From an uncultured Eubacterium sp. (GTDB lineage Bacteria > Bacillota > Clostridia > Peptostreptococcales > Anaerovoracaceae): 25,036 nt of DNA. The stretch lies in NCBI GenBank assembly GCA_900542385.1, contig UQNP01000009.1, positions 1 to 25,036 of the forward strand, read 5' to 3'. Shown piece after piece: positions 9,142 through 16,892 of this stretch. Every line of letters starts with the position of its first letter. Position 1 is the stretch's first letter. A program made the translations under genes and the position numbers. The notes beneath the pieces are model-generated. The model made no database searches, was not told the DNA's origin, and saw only the letters and a program-made list of their open reading frames with translations.

Positions 9142-9924
9142 CTATTTTATCTTATTTGACTTATACATGAGTATTCCCGCTGCGACTGCCGCGTTAAGAG
9201 ATTCGATCGATCCCATCATAGGGATCTTTATTTTTAAATCCGCAGCTTCCAGGAATTCATTTCCTACACCGTTTCCCTCATTGCCTATAACAAGTGCAGT
9301 ACTCTCGCTTATATCTGCATCGCGATAAAGCGTATCTCCGTCAAGACTTGTTGCCGCTATTTTAAATCCGTATTTTTTAAGTTCAGGAATGAGCATTTCC
9401 TGATCTCCGCCGTCTATTACAGGTACCCTGAACAAAGAGCCCGCAGCAGCTCTGACCACTTTAGGCGAATACACATCTGCACATCCCGTTACAGTTACGA
9501 CTCCGCTATATCCGGCAGCTTCCGCGGTCCGTATGACCGTTCCTACGTTTCCCGGATCCTGAAGTCTGTCCAAAATCACCAGATTCCCGCTGCCGCAGTT
9601 TTTCATTTCTTCAAGGGAATCTACACCGCGTTTTACTTTTTTTACAACGGATATCACTCCCTGAGAATGTTCCGTATCTGTCAGCATCTTAAACAGTTCT
9701 CTATCAAGAATCGTGAAATCATACCCTGAATCCTTCGGTGCGGATATATCCATCTCTCCGTCGCACACGAATATTTTCTCAATCTCTATCCCAAGCGAAA
9801 TCGCGTCACGCAGCGGCTTTATCCCTTCGAGAAGGTAAAGTCCGTATGCATCCCTGTACTTTCTTTTTAAAAGTTTCCGCGCTTTCTTATATATTGGATT
9901 ATCTCTCGAACCTATTGTCTTCAT
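9142..9924 (-). CDS. TrmH/SpoU-family RNA 2'-O-methyltransferase
   Basis: A 260-residue SPOUT methyltransferase expected to methylate ribose 2'-hydroxyls of rRNA or tRNA using S-adenosylmethionine. The N-terminal 90 residues form a SpoU substrate-binding domain (SRDNPIYKKARKLLKRKYR, then LLEGIKPLRDAI). The C-terminal knotted domain carries the three family motifs: LDRLQDPGNVGTVIRTAEA near 125, ALVIGNEGNGV near 210, and IPMMGSIESLNAAVAAGI near 235. Location directly before pheS matches ysgA of Bacillus subtilis, so it is probably the ysgA orthologue, although it is also similar to RlmB. The exact target nucleotide cannot be read from sequence. The ATG has only a weak SD (GGACAG, too close), and no alternative start looks better. 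Confidence 0.93.
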   Translation of the reverse strand: MKTIGSRDNPIYKKARKLLKRKYRDAYGLYLLEGIKPLRDAISLGIEIEKIFVCDGEMDISAPKDSGYDFTILDRELFKMLTDTEHSQGVISVVKKVKRGVDSLEEMKNCGSGNLVILDRLQDPGNVGTVIRTAEAAGYSGVVTVTGCADVYSPKVVRAAAGSLFRVPVIDGGDQEMLIPELKKYGFKIAATSLDGDTLYRDADISESTALVIGNEGNGVGNEFLEAADLKIKIPMMGSIESLNAAVAAGILMYKSNKIK

Positions 9925-9943
9925 ATCTGTCCGAAACCTAACA

Positions 9944-9966
9944 ATAGCCGGTGGAAAACCGGCTAT
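9944..9966 (-). terminator. Weak terminator-like hairpin after ftsZ
   Basis: A perfect 9-bp inverted repeat (ATAGCCGGT / ACCGGCTAT) with a 5-base loop begins about 20 bases after the ftsZ stop. On the transcribed strand it is followed by TGTTAGGTTT, a poor uridine tract. It could be a partial terminator between ftsZ and the methylase-pheST unit, or a processing or stability hairpin. The stem is certain; its role as a terminator is not. Confidence 0.5.
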
Positions 9967-9986
9967 CGATTAAGTTACCCTTCTGA

Positions 9987-11099
9987 TTATCTCTTTAAAA
10001 ATGTAGGGATATCTATTCCTGACATACCCTTGTAGATATCATCCGATGATGATGCAGCCGGACTTTCTGGCTCCGTATATGTCTCGCCGCTGTTTTCCGT
10101 TCCTTTATTTGGTATGACTGAGCTGTTGAGGATGTCCACATTCTGCGGTTTTTCAAATCCTGCCGCAATTACAGTCACTGCTATTTCGTCCTGCATATCT
10201 TCCTTGATGGAAGCACCCATTATTATAATAGCGTTATCATCAGCTTCAGCATCTATCTGTGTAGCAACCTTGTCTACATCAAACATAGTAAGATCTCTTC
10301 CGCCTGTTATGTTTATGAGAACAGCTCTTGCTCCGGAAATCTTAGTTTCAAGAAGCGGACTGTTGACAGCGCCTGAAACTGCTTCTTCCAGTCTGTTTTC
10401 GCCTTTTCCTCTTCCTACTCCCATATGTACTATGCCTCTGTCTTTCATTATAGTAGTGACATCGGCAAAATCCAGATTTATAAGAGCATCGTCCACTATT
10501 ATATCCGAGATTCCCTGAACACCCTGTTTAAGTATTTCGTCGGCCAGTTCGAAAGCCTCCAGAAGCGATGTCTGCTCCTGAACAGTTTCCAGCAGTTTAT
10601 CATTCGGTACTACTACTAACGAATCCACATACTTCTTCAGGAATTTTATTCCCAGCTCAGCATGTTCGCCTCGTTTTTTTCCTTCAAATTTAAACGGTTT
10701 TGTAACGACTCCGACCGTCAGTATTCCCATATCCTTTGCGATCTTGGCTATTATCGGGGCTGCTCCCGTTCCTGTTCCTCCGCCCATTCCGCAAGTAACG
10801 AATATCATGTCGGAGCCTGCAATGAACTTTTCAAGATCCTCGAGATTTTCTTCAGCTGATTTCTGACCCACCTCAGGATTTCCACCTGCACCGAGCCCTT
10901 TCGTAAGTTTTTCTCCTATCTGTATCTTAGTTTCAGCCTTGCTTCTTGCAAGAGCCTGCTTGTCCGTATTAACGGCTATGAAAGCAACTCCTTTCATGCC
11001 GGATTCTATCATTCTATTAACTGCGTTACATCCGCCGCCGCCGACACCGATGACTTTTATCTCTTGCAGCGTAGAGTCGTTCATCTCAAATTGTAACAT
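9987..11099 (-). CDS. ftsZ: Cell division GTPase FtsZ
   Basis: Tubulin-like GTPase that polymerises into the Z ring and recruits the division machinery. It is 370 residues long. The nucleotide-binding domain starts [18 protein letters not shown] and includes the tubulin signature GGGTGTG at residues 106-112. [11 protein letters not shown] near 210 fits the T7 loop region that completes the active site of the next subunit. A variable linker rich in Ser/Glu/Pro (about 320-355) leads to the conserved C-terminal tail [10 protein letters not shown], which in the family contacts partners such as SepF, ZapA and FtsA. Strong SD AGGAGG (11109-11114) with a 9-base spacer. It has its own likely promoter just upstream, so it can be expressed apart from the rest of the dcw cluster. 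ftsA is not next to it. Confidence 0.98.
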   Translation of the reverse strand: MLQFEMNDSTLQEIKVIGVGGGGCNAVNRMIESGMKGVAFIAVNTDKQALARSKAETKIQIGEKLTKGLGAGGNPEVGQKSAEENLEDLEKFIAGSDMIFVTCGMGGGTGTGAAPIIAKIAKDMGILTVGVVTKPFKFEGKKRGEHAELGIKFLKKYVDSLVVVPNDKLLETVQEQTSLLEAFELADEILKQGVQGISDIIVDDALINLDFADVTTIMKDRGIVHMGVGRGKGENRLEEAVSGAVNSPLLETKISGARAVLINITGGRDLTMFDVDKVATQIDAEADDNAIIIMGASIKEDMQDEIAVTVIAAGFEKPQNVDILNSSVIPNKGTENSGETYTEPESPAASSSDDIYKGMSGIDIPTFLKR

Positions 11100-11140
11100 T
11101 CAGAAGTACCTCCTGTAATTTTTAAATAATTCCACTTTGT

Positions 11141-11169
11141 ATTATAACACAATAGTTTTATGGCGTAAA
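11141..11169 (-). promoter_or_regulatory. Candidate sigma-A promoter for ftsZ
   Basis: On the minus strand, TTTACG (11164-11169) and a perfect TATAAT (11141-11146) are separated by 17 bases. The -35 box overlaps the last codons of ftsQ, and the -10 lies in the 58-base ftsQ-ftsZ gap. A transcript would begin near 11134, about 35 bases before the ftsZ ATG. The -10 lies within an imperfect 16-bp palindrome (11137-11152) that could hold a regulator. The call rests on consensus matches only. Confidence 0.6.
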
Positions 11170-11913
11170 GGAACAATAATTATTGCTGCCAATGTTGATA
11201 ATCCCGCTTTCCGTACCTTTCTGATACAAATCAAAAACCACCGTTTTAAGCGCTCCGGATTCAATACAATCAACTACATTATCGTAGGTTCCTTTACAGT
11301 AAAGCCCGTCATATATATATGCCGTGACCTTGCTCCCATCGACTACAAGCTTTTTGAAGTAAAGATCACCTTCCTCCATAAGCTTTATTATTTTCATCGC
11401 CTTATCGTATTCACCGGTTTTATCAACCTCAATATCTTTATCAAGCTCTGCTTCCTTTACCTTGATATTTTCAACCAGTGTAACCTGCTGTTCTTCTTTG
11501 GCTATATCCAGTACTTTTCCGTCATTATCTGTTATTATATACCTTTTTCCCTTCACGAACTGAGCTTTACCGCTTCTTTCCGTAACTGTTATCTCGATTT
11601 CATTCGGAAATTTTCTCTTGACATCCACATCTTCTATATAGAGATTTTTTTTCTTTATACGCCTTTCGGCAAACCACGGATGCACATCGAATATATTCTC
11701 TCCGGTCTTTATTTCCGAAAGTTTTATCACCTCTTCATCCGACACTTCCGTATTTCCTGCAACAGCAATACCATCGACAACGAAATAATCTATATGTACT
11801 GCGAAGTAAAGTCCTGTACATATCAACAGAAATATGATGAATTTCAGCAAATATCTCTTTTTCTTCCTTCGCTTTTTCTTTCTTTTGTTCTCCCTGTCAT
11901 ATTCTTTATTCAT
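11158..11913 (-). CDS. ftsQ: Cell division protein FtsQ/DivIB
   Basis: Bitopic membrane protein that forms the FtsQ-FtsL-FtsB (DivIB-FtsL-DivIC) complex controlling septal peptidoglycan synthesis. In 251 residues one sees a short, very basic cytoplasmic tail (KRKKKRRKKKR, residues 10-20), one transmembrane helix (LKFIIFLLICTGLYFAV, about 24-40), then an extracellular POTRA domain (VVDGIAVAGNTEVSDEEVI...) and a beta domain ending near residue 245. This matches the family in length and layout. The start ATG overlaps the end of murA by 8 bases, with GGAGAG upstream inside murA, so the two are probably translationally coupled. The sequence is poorly conserved, so the assignment rests on topology, the POTRA pattern and position before ftsZ. 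Confidence 0.9.
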   Translation of the reverse strand: MNKEYDRENKRKKKRRKKKRYLLKFIIFLLICTGLYFAVHIDYFVVDGIAVAGNTEVSDEEVIKLSEIKTGENIFDVHPWFAERRIKKKNLYIEDVDVKRKFPNEIEITVTERSGKAQFVKGKRYIITDNDGKVLDIAKEEQQVTLVENIKVKEAELDKDIEVDKTGEYDKAMKIIKLMEEGDLYFKKLVVDGSKVTAYIYDGLYCKGTYDNVVDCIESGALKTVVFDLYQKGTESGIINIGSNNYCSFTP

Positions 11914-13159
11914 ACTCTGAAATCTCTCCGCCTATTAACCTTATCTTTTCTTCCAGTCCTCCATATCCCCTCTTTATATATTTTGTATTGTGAACTGTCG
12001 TCATACCTTCAGCCGAAAGTCCTGCAATCACCAGCGCTGCTCCTCCTCTAAGATCTTCCGCATACACATCAGTCCCATACAATATATTGTTATTCTTTAT
12101 TATAACTTTTTTACCGGATATTTCAATATCTGCACCCATTTTTATCAGCTGTTTAGCATAACTCATCCTGTTTTCGAATATATTCTCTTCTATAATGCTT
12201 CCTGCTCCGTTACCTGCTAAAAAAGCAGTCAGCTGAGGATGAAGATCCGTCGGAAATCCCGGATAAGGAGCCGTCTTCACATTTGCATTTACCTTTTCTT
12301 GTCCGGAAGCTTCCACCAATACGCCTTCCTTTGGTTTCCCGATACGGCACCCCGCTCCTTCCAGTATATAAAGAAGCGAAGAAATATCTGCGGCACGCGC
12401 TCCTTTAAGCATGACTTTCCCTCCCGAGGAAGCAGTCATAAGCGCAAAAGTTCCCGCTTCTATCCTGTCAGGCATTATCCTGTGATCACATCCGAAAAGA
12501 GATCGTCCTCCGTTTACTGTGATAGTCCCTGTTCCCGCGCCTTTTACATCAGCTCCGCATTTGTTCAGATAGTTTTGAAGATCTGTTATCTCCGGCTCGC
12601 GAGCGCTGTTTTCTATAATCGTTTCTCCTTCAACTGAGACAGCCGCAAGAAGAATATTCTCAGTAGCGCCAACACTTGGATAATCCAATTTTACCAGAGC
12701 CGGCTTCATGTCGTCAGCTTTGATCAATATATCGTTATCACGGGTCTCAACGCGAGCGCCGAGCTGTTCAAGCCCTTTGATATGTATATCTATCGGTCTT
12801 TTGCCTATGTTGCAGCCGCCCGGATGACTTATTACCGCTCTGCCGAATCTCGACAGCAGTGATCCCGCAAGAAACACACTGGATCGCATCTCTCTCATCA
12901 AATGAGCCGGTATCTTCCATTCAGTCATGTTCGTAGCATCCACGAATATTTCAGAGCCTTCTTTTCCCGTTTTGCAACCCAGAGCCTTCAATATCTTCAG
13001 CATACTGTCAACATCTGATATATCCGGACATGCGTCAAAACAATTTTCGCCTTTAGTCATTACCGATGCCGCAATGATAGGAAGTACTGCATTTTTGGCC
13101 CCGGACACATCGACCTGACCATACAGCCTCTTTCCACCTTTGATACGATAGATTCCCAA
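11906..13159 (-). CDS. murA: UDP-N-acetylglucosamine 1-carboxyvinyltransferase MurA
   Basis: Catalyses the first committed step of peptidoglycan synthesis, adding enolpyruvate from PEP to UDP-GlcNAc; target of fosfomycin. The sequence has YRIKGGKRLYGQVDVSGAKNA at the N-terminus and the catalytic loop GGCNIGKRP with the fosfomycin-reactive Cys at residue 116. The two-fold EPSP-synthase domain repeat is complete. The longest frame opens with an ATG at 13174, but that ATG has no SD, and GGAGG (13168-13172) lies inside its first codons. GGAGG is 8 bases from a TTG at 13159, which gives a protein of 417 residues, the usual length, so I choose TTG. murA stands between murG and ftsQ, where Bacillus carries murB. 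Its start sits in a terminator-like hairpin, described separately. Confidence 0.96.
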   Translation of the reverse strand: MGIYRIKGGKRLYGQVDVSGAKNAVLPIIAASVMTKGENCFDACPDISDVDSMLKILKALGCKTGKEGSEIFVDATNMTEWKIPAHLMREMRSSVFLAGSLLSRFGRAVISHPGGCNIGKRPIDIHIKGLEQLGARVETRDNDILIKADDMKPALVKLDYPSVGATENILLAAVSVEGETIIENSAREPEITDLQNYLNKCGADVKGAGTGTITVNGGRSLFGCDHRIMPDRIEAGTFALMTASSGGKVMLKGARAADISSLLYILEGAGCRIGKPKEGVLVEASGQEKVNANVKTAPYPGFPTDLHPQLTAFLAGNGAGSIIEENIFENRMSYAKQLIKMGADIEISGKKVIIKNNNILYGTDVYAEDLRGGAALVIAGLSAEGMTTVHNTKYIKRGYGGLEEKIRLIGGEISEYE

Positions 13160-13201
13160 AAAAAACACCTCCATAACATATTTTATAATATGCCGGAGGT
13201 G
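13158..13201 (-). terminator. Terminator-like hairpin that buries the murA ribosome binding site
   Basis: Nine bases after the murG stop, the transcribed strand reads CACCTCC, GG, CATATT, ATAA, AATATG, TTAT, GGAGGTG, then eight T residues. The 7-bp outer stem and 6-bp inner stem enclose a 4-base loop, and the T8 run follows at once, which is the form of an intrinsic terminator. The 3' arm GGAGGTG is also the only good SD for murA, and the T run leads into the TTG start. If it folds, it would lower transcription into murA-ftsQ, block murA translation, or both. Structure is read from sequence; activity is inferred. Confidence 0.6.
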
Positions 13202-13210
13202 ACTTCATCG

Positions 13211-14317
13211 TTACTTGTCAGTAAACTCCTCTATATTGTCACATATTCTGCCCGCCGCATTTTCAGGCGCAGCCAAACGGCTTTTATGGGACATATCTTC
13301 AAGTATCGCTCTGTCGTTTTTCAGTTTAAGTATGGTGGAAATCAGCTTTTCATCATTCAGGTCCTTTTCCTCTATAACGATAGCCCCTCCTCTTTCAGAG
13401 ACAGCTTTAGCATTGTAATACTGATGATTTCCGGTAGCCGCAGGCGATGGTATAAATATGGCCGGCTTCCCGCAGGAAGTCACTTCCGCTACAGTTATAG
13501 CTCCGCTCCTGCTTATCACAAGATCCGCTGAGGCAAGATATCCGTTCATATTATTTATATATTCCTTTATCTGTATATTTCCCCCGGTTCCTGCTTTTCT
13601 TTCTTTAAGTTCGTCTAAAATAGCATCATAATAAAATTTCCCCGTACCCAAACAAATTTTTATATCTTTGAACGGCTCCAAAGCTTCTATGACACCGATC
13701 ATAGCTTTATTTATCCTGCCCGCTCCCTGACTTCCTCCAAAAGCCAGCAGAACAAAATCATCTTTGCCGTATCCAAGCTCTTTTCTCGCAACGTCTTTGT
13801 CAGTATCGAGAAAATTTCCTCTTATCGGATTTCCGCACACAACATGTTTATCCGGGTATTTAAAATATTTCGATGCTTCCTCAAACCCAAGGAAAACCTT
13901 TTTCACACGTTTTTCCAGCATCTTGTTCGTCACGCCCGGAAATGCGTTCTGCTCATGTATATACGTAGGTATCCCTAATTTCTGAGCCGCCTTTAAAAGG
14001 GGGGCGCTCGCATATCCGCCTGTACCTATGACAACATCCGGCCCGAATAATTTCAATATATCGGCCGCCCTTTTGCTTCCTTTATTCAGTTCTTTTATGA
14101 CTTTTATATTCTTAAGCGGTTTTTTCCTGTTGAATCCATGTATAGGTATGAGCTCTATCGGATATCCGTTTTCCGGAACGATAGTTTTTTCAAGACCTCT
14201 TTCAGCTCCGACAAACAGTATCTCTGCTCCCTCGAATCTTTTTTTGATTTCATCCGCGATGGATATGGCCGGATATATATGTCCTCCGGTCCCTCCGCCG
14301 GTCATAATAACTTTCAT
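13211..14317 (-). CDS. murG: UDP-GlcNAc:lipid I N-acetylglucosaminyltransferase MurG
   Basis: GT28/GT-B glycosyltransferase at the inner face of the membrane that adds GlcNAc to lipid I to form lipid II. It is 368 residues long. The N-terminal glycine-rich loop is TGGGTGGHIYPA (residues 6-17). IGTGGYASAPLL near 95 and IHEQNAFPGVTNKML near 120 are typical of the family. The donor-binding C-terminal domain has FGGSQGAGRINK near 195 and a VISRSGAITVAEV segment near 265. The ATG follows the ftsW stop directly (TAAATG), with AGGAG (14326-14330) inside the ftsW end, so translation is probably coupled. Length and motifs are complete. Confidence 0.97.
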   Translation of the reverse strand: MKVIMTGGGTGGHIYPAISIADEIKKRFEGAEILFVGAERGLEKTIVPENGYPIELIPIHGFNRKKPLKNIKVIKELNKGSKRAADILKLFGPDVVIGTGGYASAPLLKAAQKLGIPTYIHEQNAFPGVTNKMLEKRVKKVFLGFEEASKYFKYPDKHVVCGNPIRGNFLDTDKDVARKELGYGKDDFVLLAFGGSQGAGRINKAMIGVIEALEPFKDIKICLGTGKFYYDAILDELKERKAGTGGNIQIKEYINNMNGYLASADLVISRSGAITVAEVTSCGKPAIFIPSPAATGNHQYYNAKAVSERGGAIVIEEKDLNDEKLISTILKLKNDRAILEDMSHKSRLAAPENAAGRICDNIEEFTDK

Positions 14318-15460
14318 TTAATCAACTCCTGCATTCTTAGGCTCATGCCTTGAAATATTGAGAAGAACTCCAACGGAAAACATAAACATCAAAAGAGCGT
14401 TGCCTCCGTAGCTGACAAAAGGCAGATTTATCCCCGTAGCCGGCATCGACGATGTTACTACTGCTATATTCAGTATGACCTGTATACCAACCATTAGAAC
14501 TATGCCTGATGCTAAAAGCATACCAAACTGATCCGGAGCATTTATCGCAATATGAACCCCTCGCCATAAAAAACAGCAGTAGAGGGCTATTAGCAGTATC
14601 AATCCCACGAATCCAAGTTCTTCTCCTATTATTGCAAGTATAAAGTCATTTTGAGGTTCAGGCAAGTAAAGATTTTTCTGAACGCTCTTTCCAAGTCCTA
14701 CTCCGAAAAGTCCGCCGGAGCCTAAAGCAAGCAGTGACTGTACCGCCTGATATCCTTCATTCAGCGGGTCCTGGAAAGGATCCACAAAGCTTGTAAGTCT
14801 CTGATACCAGTAGCTGTCCTTCATAAATAAAAGTATGCTCAGTATACCGGCCGCTCCTACTCCGGCAAGACCTGCGAAATATCTCCATTTCATTCCTGCA
14901 ACCAGCATCATAGCGATTATTATACCGCATACAGTTATGGCTGTTGAAAGATTAGGCTGCTGTATTATCATCGCGCCGTATACTGACGCAACCACTAAAA
15001 GAGGCAGTATGCCTCTGACAGGAGATTTTATCCTATCCGGCTTCTCACTCAAAAACCATGCGGTGAATATGATCACGAACAGCTTTGCCAGTTCTCCCGG
15101 CATTATCGTCACGGGACCTACTGCTATCCATCTTGTTGCATTGTTTGCAGAATGACCTAAAGGTGTGAACAGCAGCGCCAGCAGTATCACACCCAGTATC
15201 AAAAGCGGTATCGCAAATTTTCTGTATATCCTGTAGTCTACAGCAGCTCCGACTATCATTGCTCCAAATCCGAGCACTGCCCACATGCCATGCCTCAGGA
15301 GATAGCTGTATGCATTGCCGTCCTGACTTATTGAATAATAATAGCTTGCGCTGAATACCATTATTATCCCGAAAATCACCAGCATCGCAGTGAAAATCGT
15401 AAGCAGAAAATCCCCTGATCTCAGTTTCTTTTTCTTTTTCCTGTCAGATTTTTGTCTCAA
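14318..15460 (-). CDS. ftsW: Septal peptidoglycan glycosyltransferase FtsW (SEDS family)
   Basis: Polytopic SEDS protein that polymerises lipid II at the septum together with its partner class B PBP, here probably the FtsI product upstream. It has 380 residues, a Lys/Arg-rich N-terminal tail and about ten hydrophobic segments. Signature stretches are PEPQNDFILAIIGEELGFVG near 275 and LPFVSYGGNALLMFMFS near 350. In Bacillus the same slot is taken by the paralogue spoVE, so a SpoVE-like elongation or sporulation role cannot be excluded. The start appears to be TTG: the in-frame stop TGA lies two codons upstream, no ATG exists before the first membrane segment, and GGAAAGG (15473-15479) is 12 bases upstream, a rather long spacing. 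This suggests a modest translation rate. Confidence 0.95.
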   Translation of the reverse strand: MRQKSDRKKKKKLRSGDFLLTIFTAMLVIFGIIMVFSASYYYSISQDGNAYSYLLRHGMWAVLGFGAMIVGAAVDYRIYRKFAIPLLILGVILLALLFTPLGHSANNATRWIAVGPVTIMPGELAKLFVIIFTAWFLSEKPDRIKSPVRGILPLLVVASVYGAMIIQQPNLSTAITVCGIIIAMMLVAGMKWRYFAGLAGVGAAGILSILLFMKDSYWYQRLTSFVDPFQDPLNEGYQAVQSLLALGSGGLFGVGLGKSVQKNLYLPEPQNDFILAIIGEELGFVGLILLIALYCCFLWRGVHIAINAPDQFGMLLASGIVLMVGIQVILNIAVVTSSMPATGINLPFVSYGGNALLMFMFSVGVLLNISRHEPKNAGVD

Positions 15461-15469
15461 TTCTAATCA

Positions 15470-16846
15470 TTACCTTTCCAAAGCTCTTACACAAGATTTG
15501 AAATGATTGCCCCTTTGTTCAAAGCTGGTATACATATCCCAGCTCGCACATGCCGGGGAAAGCAGTACCGTATCCCCCGGCTCAGCTATTCTGTACGCCT
15601 CTCTTACGCACGCTTCCATATCTTTTAATATTATGGATTTTGTGAATCCCACTTTTTCTGCGGCATCTTTTATCTTCGTTGCCGTCTTTCCCATAAGAAG
15701 CAGCGCCTTTACTCTGCCGTCAAAGGCTTTTACAAAATCATCGAAAGATGAATCTTTATCGTACCCTCCGGCAATGAGTATTATATCTTTCTTTATGGCT
15801 TCTATCGCCTTTACTGCCGCATCAGGATTAGTTCCTTTTGAATCATTGACAAACCTTACTCCGTCTATCTCATTGCATAATTCTATCCTGTGCTCCACTC
15901 CCCTGAACTCTTTAAGCACCTTCGATATCACTTCAGGATCTATTCCTCCGAAATACGCTATAGCACATGCGGCAAGAGCGTTCTCCAAATTGTGAGCTCC
16001 CGGGATCTGAAGCTCATCTGCTCTGCATATTTCAACGGCTTTTTCCTTATCTCTCACTATTATTATGTCATCATGCACATAAGCACCTAAATCCAGTTCA
16101 TGCTTTCTGCTGAACGGTACTACAGAAGCGCTGCATTTTTCCGCAAGTTTAAAACACTCCTCATCATCATAGTTTATGATGCAGTATTGATTTTTATTTT
16201 GATTTTTGAATATTTGCGCCTTCGCATCTGCATATTTTTCCATGGTTTGATGTCTGTCCATGTGATCCGGCGTAAGATTTAGTACCGCCGAAATCTCCGG
16301 ACAGAAATCTTTTATGGTCTCAAGCTGAAAACTGCTGGTTTCCGTTATGAGCCAACTGTCCTCCTCTGCGGACAGCGCTTTTGATATAACTGCCACTCCT
16401 ATATTACCGACAACATAAGTCTTTTTGCCTGCCGCTTTATATATTTCGCCTACCAGAGTCGTAGTAGTAGTCTTTCCATTAGTCCCTGTTATAGCCACAT
16501 AGTTACCCTTTCCCACTCTGTACGCGATCTCCAGTTCTCCGATTATCTCAGCGCCATGTTTCTTTGCTTCATCTATAAAATCCAGACGAGGCGGTACTCC
16601 CGGACTCAGTATCAGCATATCAAAGACGCTCATATCCTTCGGCTGATCGTTCCAGTAGCATTTTATATTTCTGTCCTTAAGAAAAACTCTTAGCTGAGGA
16701 TCAACCTCTTCTTCCTTTTTACTGTCCTGGACACACACGTCAGCTCCCAGCTTTACCATTGCCTGAGCAGCAGCTTTACCGGATTTTCCCATACCTACTA
16801 TAAGTACTTTTTTATCTTTCATATCGGATATCATACTGTTTGACAT
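15470..16846 (-). CDS. murD: UDP-N-acetylmuramoyl-L-alanine:D-glutamate ligase MurD
   Basis: Cytoplasmic ATP-dependent ligase adding D-glutamate to UDP-MurNAc-L-Ala. Mur-ligase layout: an N-terminal Rossmann-like domain (KVLIVGMGKSGKAAA); a central ATPase domain with GTNGKTTTT at residues 121-129; LNLTPDHMDRH near 195; and a C-terminal domain with FVNDSKGTNPDA near 325 and AGGYDKDSSF near 350. The longest frame starts with an ATG at 16855, but its SD (AGGAG, 16856-16860) directly abuts that codon. The in-frame ATG at 16846 is 9 bases away and is the better start, giving 458 residues. It lies 46 bases after mraY and 9 bases before ftsW. Confidence 0.97.
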   Translation of the reverse strand: MSNSMISDMKDKKVLIVGMGKSGKAAAQAMVKLGADVCVQDSKKEEEVDPQLRVFLKDRNIKCYWNDQPKDMSVFDMLILSPGVPPRLDFIDEAKKHGAEIIGELEIAYRVGKGNYVAITGTNGKTTTTTLVGEIYKAAGKKTYVVGNIGVAVISKALSAEEDSWLITETSSFQLETIKDFCPEISAVLNLTPDHMDRHQTMEKYADAKAQIFKNQNKNQYCIINYDDEECFKLAEKCSASVVPFSRKHELDLGAYVHDDIIIVRDKEKAVEICRADELQIPGAHNLENALAACAIAYFGGIDPEVISKVLKEFRGVEHRIELCNEIDGVRFVNDSKGTNPDAAVKAIEAIKKDIILIAGGYDKDSSFDDFVKAFDGRVKALLLMGKTATKIKDAAEKVGFTKSIILKDMEACVREAYRIAEPGDTVLLSPACASWDMYTSFEQRGNHFKSCVRALER

Positions 16847-16892
16847 ATTTACCATCTCCTAACAAATTGCAAACTCCAAACTATACTATCTT

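Noticed and set aside
11137..12051. Long plus-strand open frame of about 300 codons opposite ftsQ and the end of murA
   Set aside because: It is antisense to two well-supported genes, has no SD or family features, and its Ile/Phe/Tyr-rich composition is that of the reverse complement of real genes.
14343..14567. Second minus-strand frame inside ftsW
   Set aside because: An out-of-frame shadow of ftsW; the SEDS motifs are in the other frame without interruption, so there is no frameshift.
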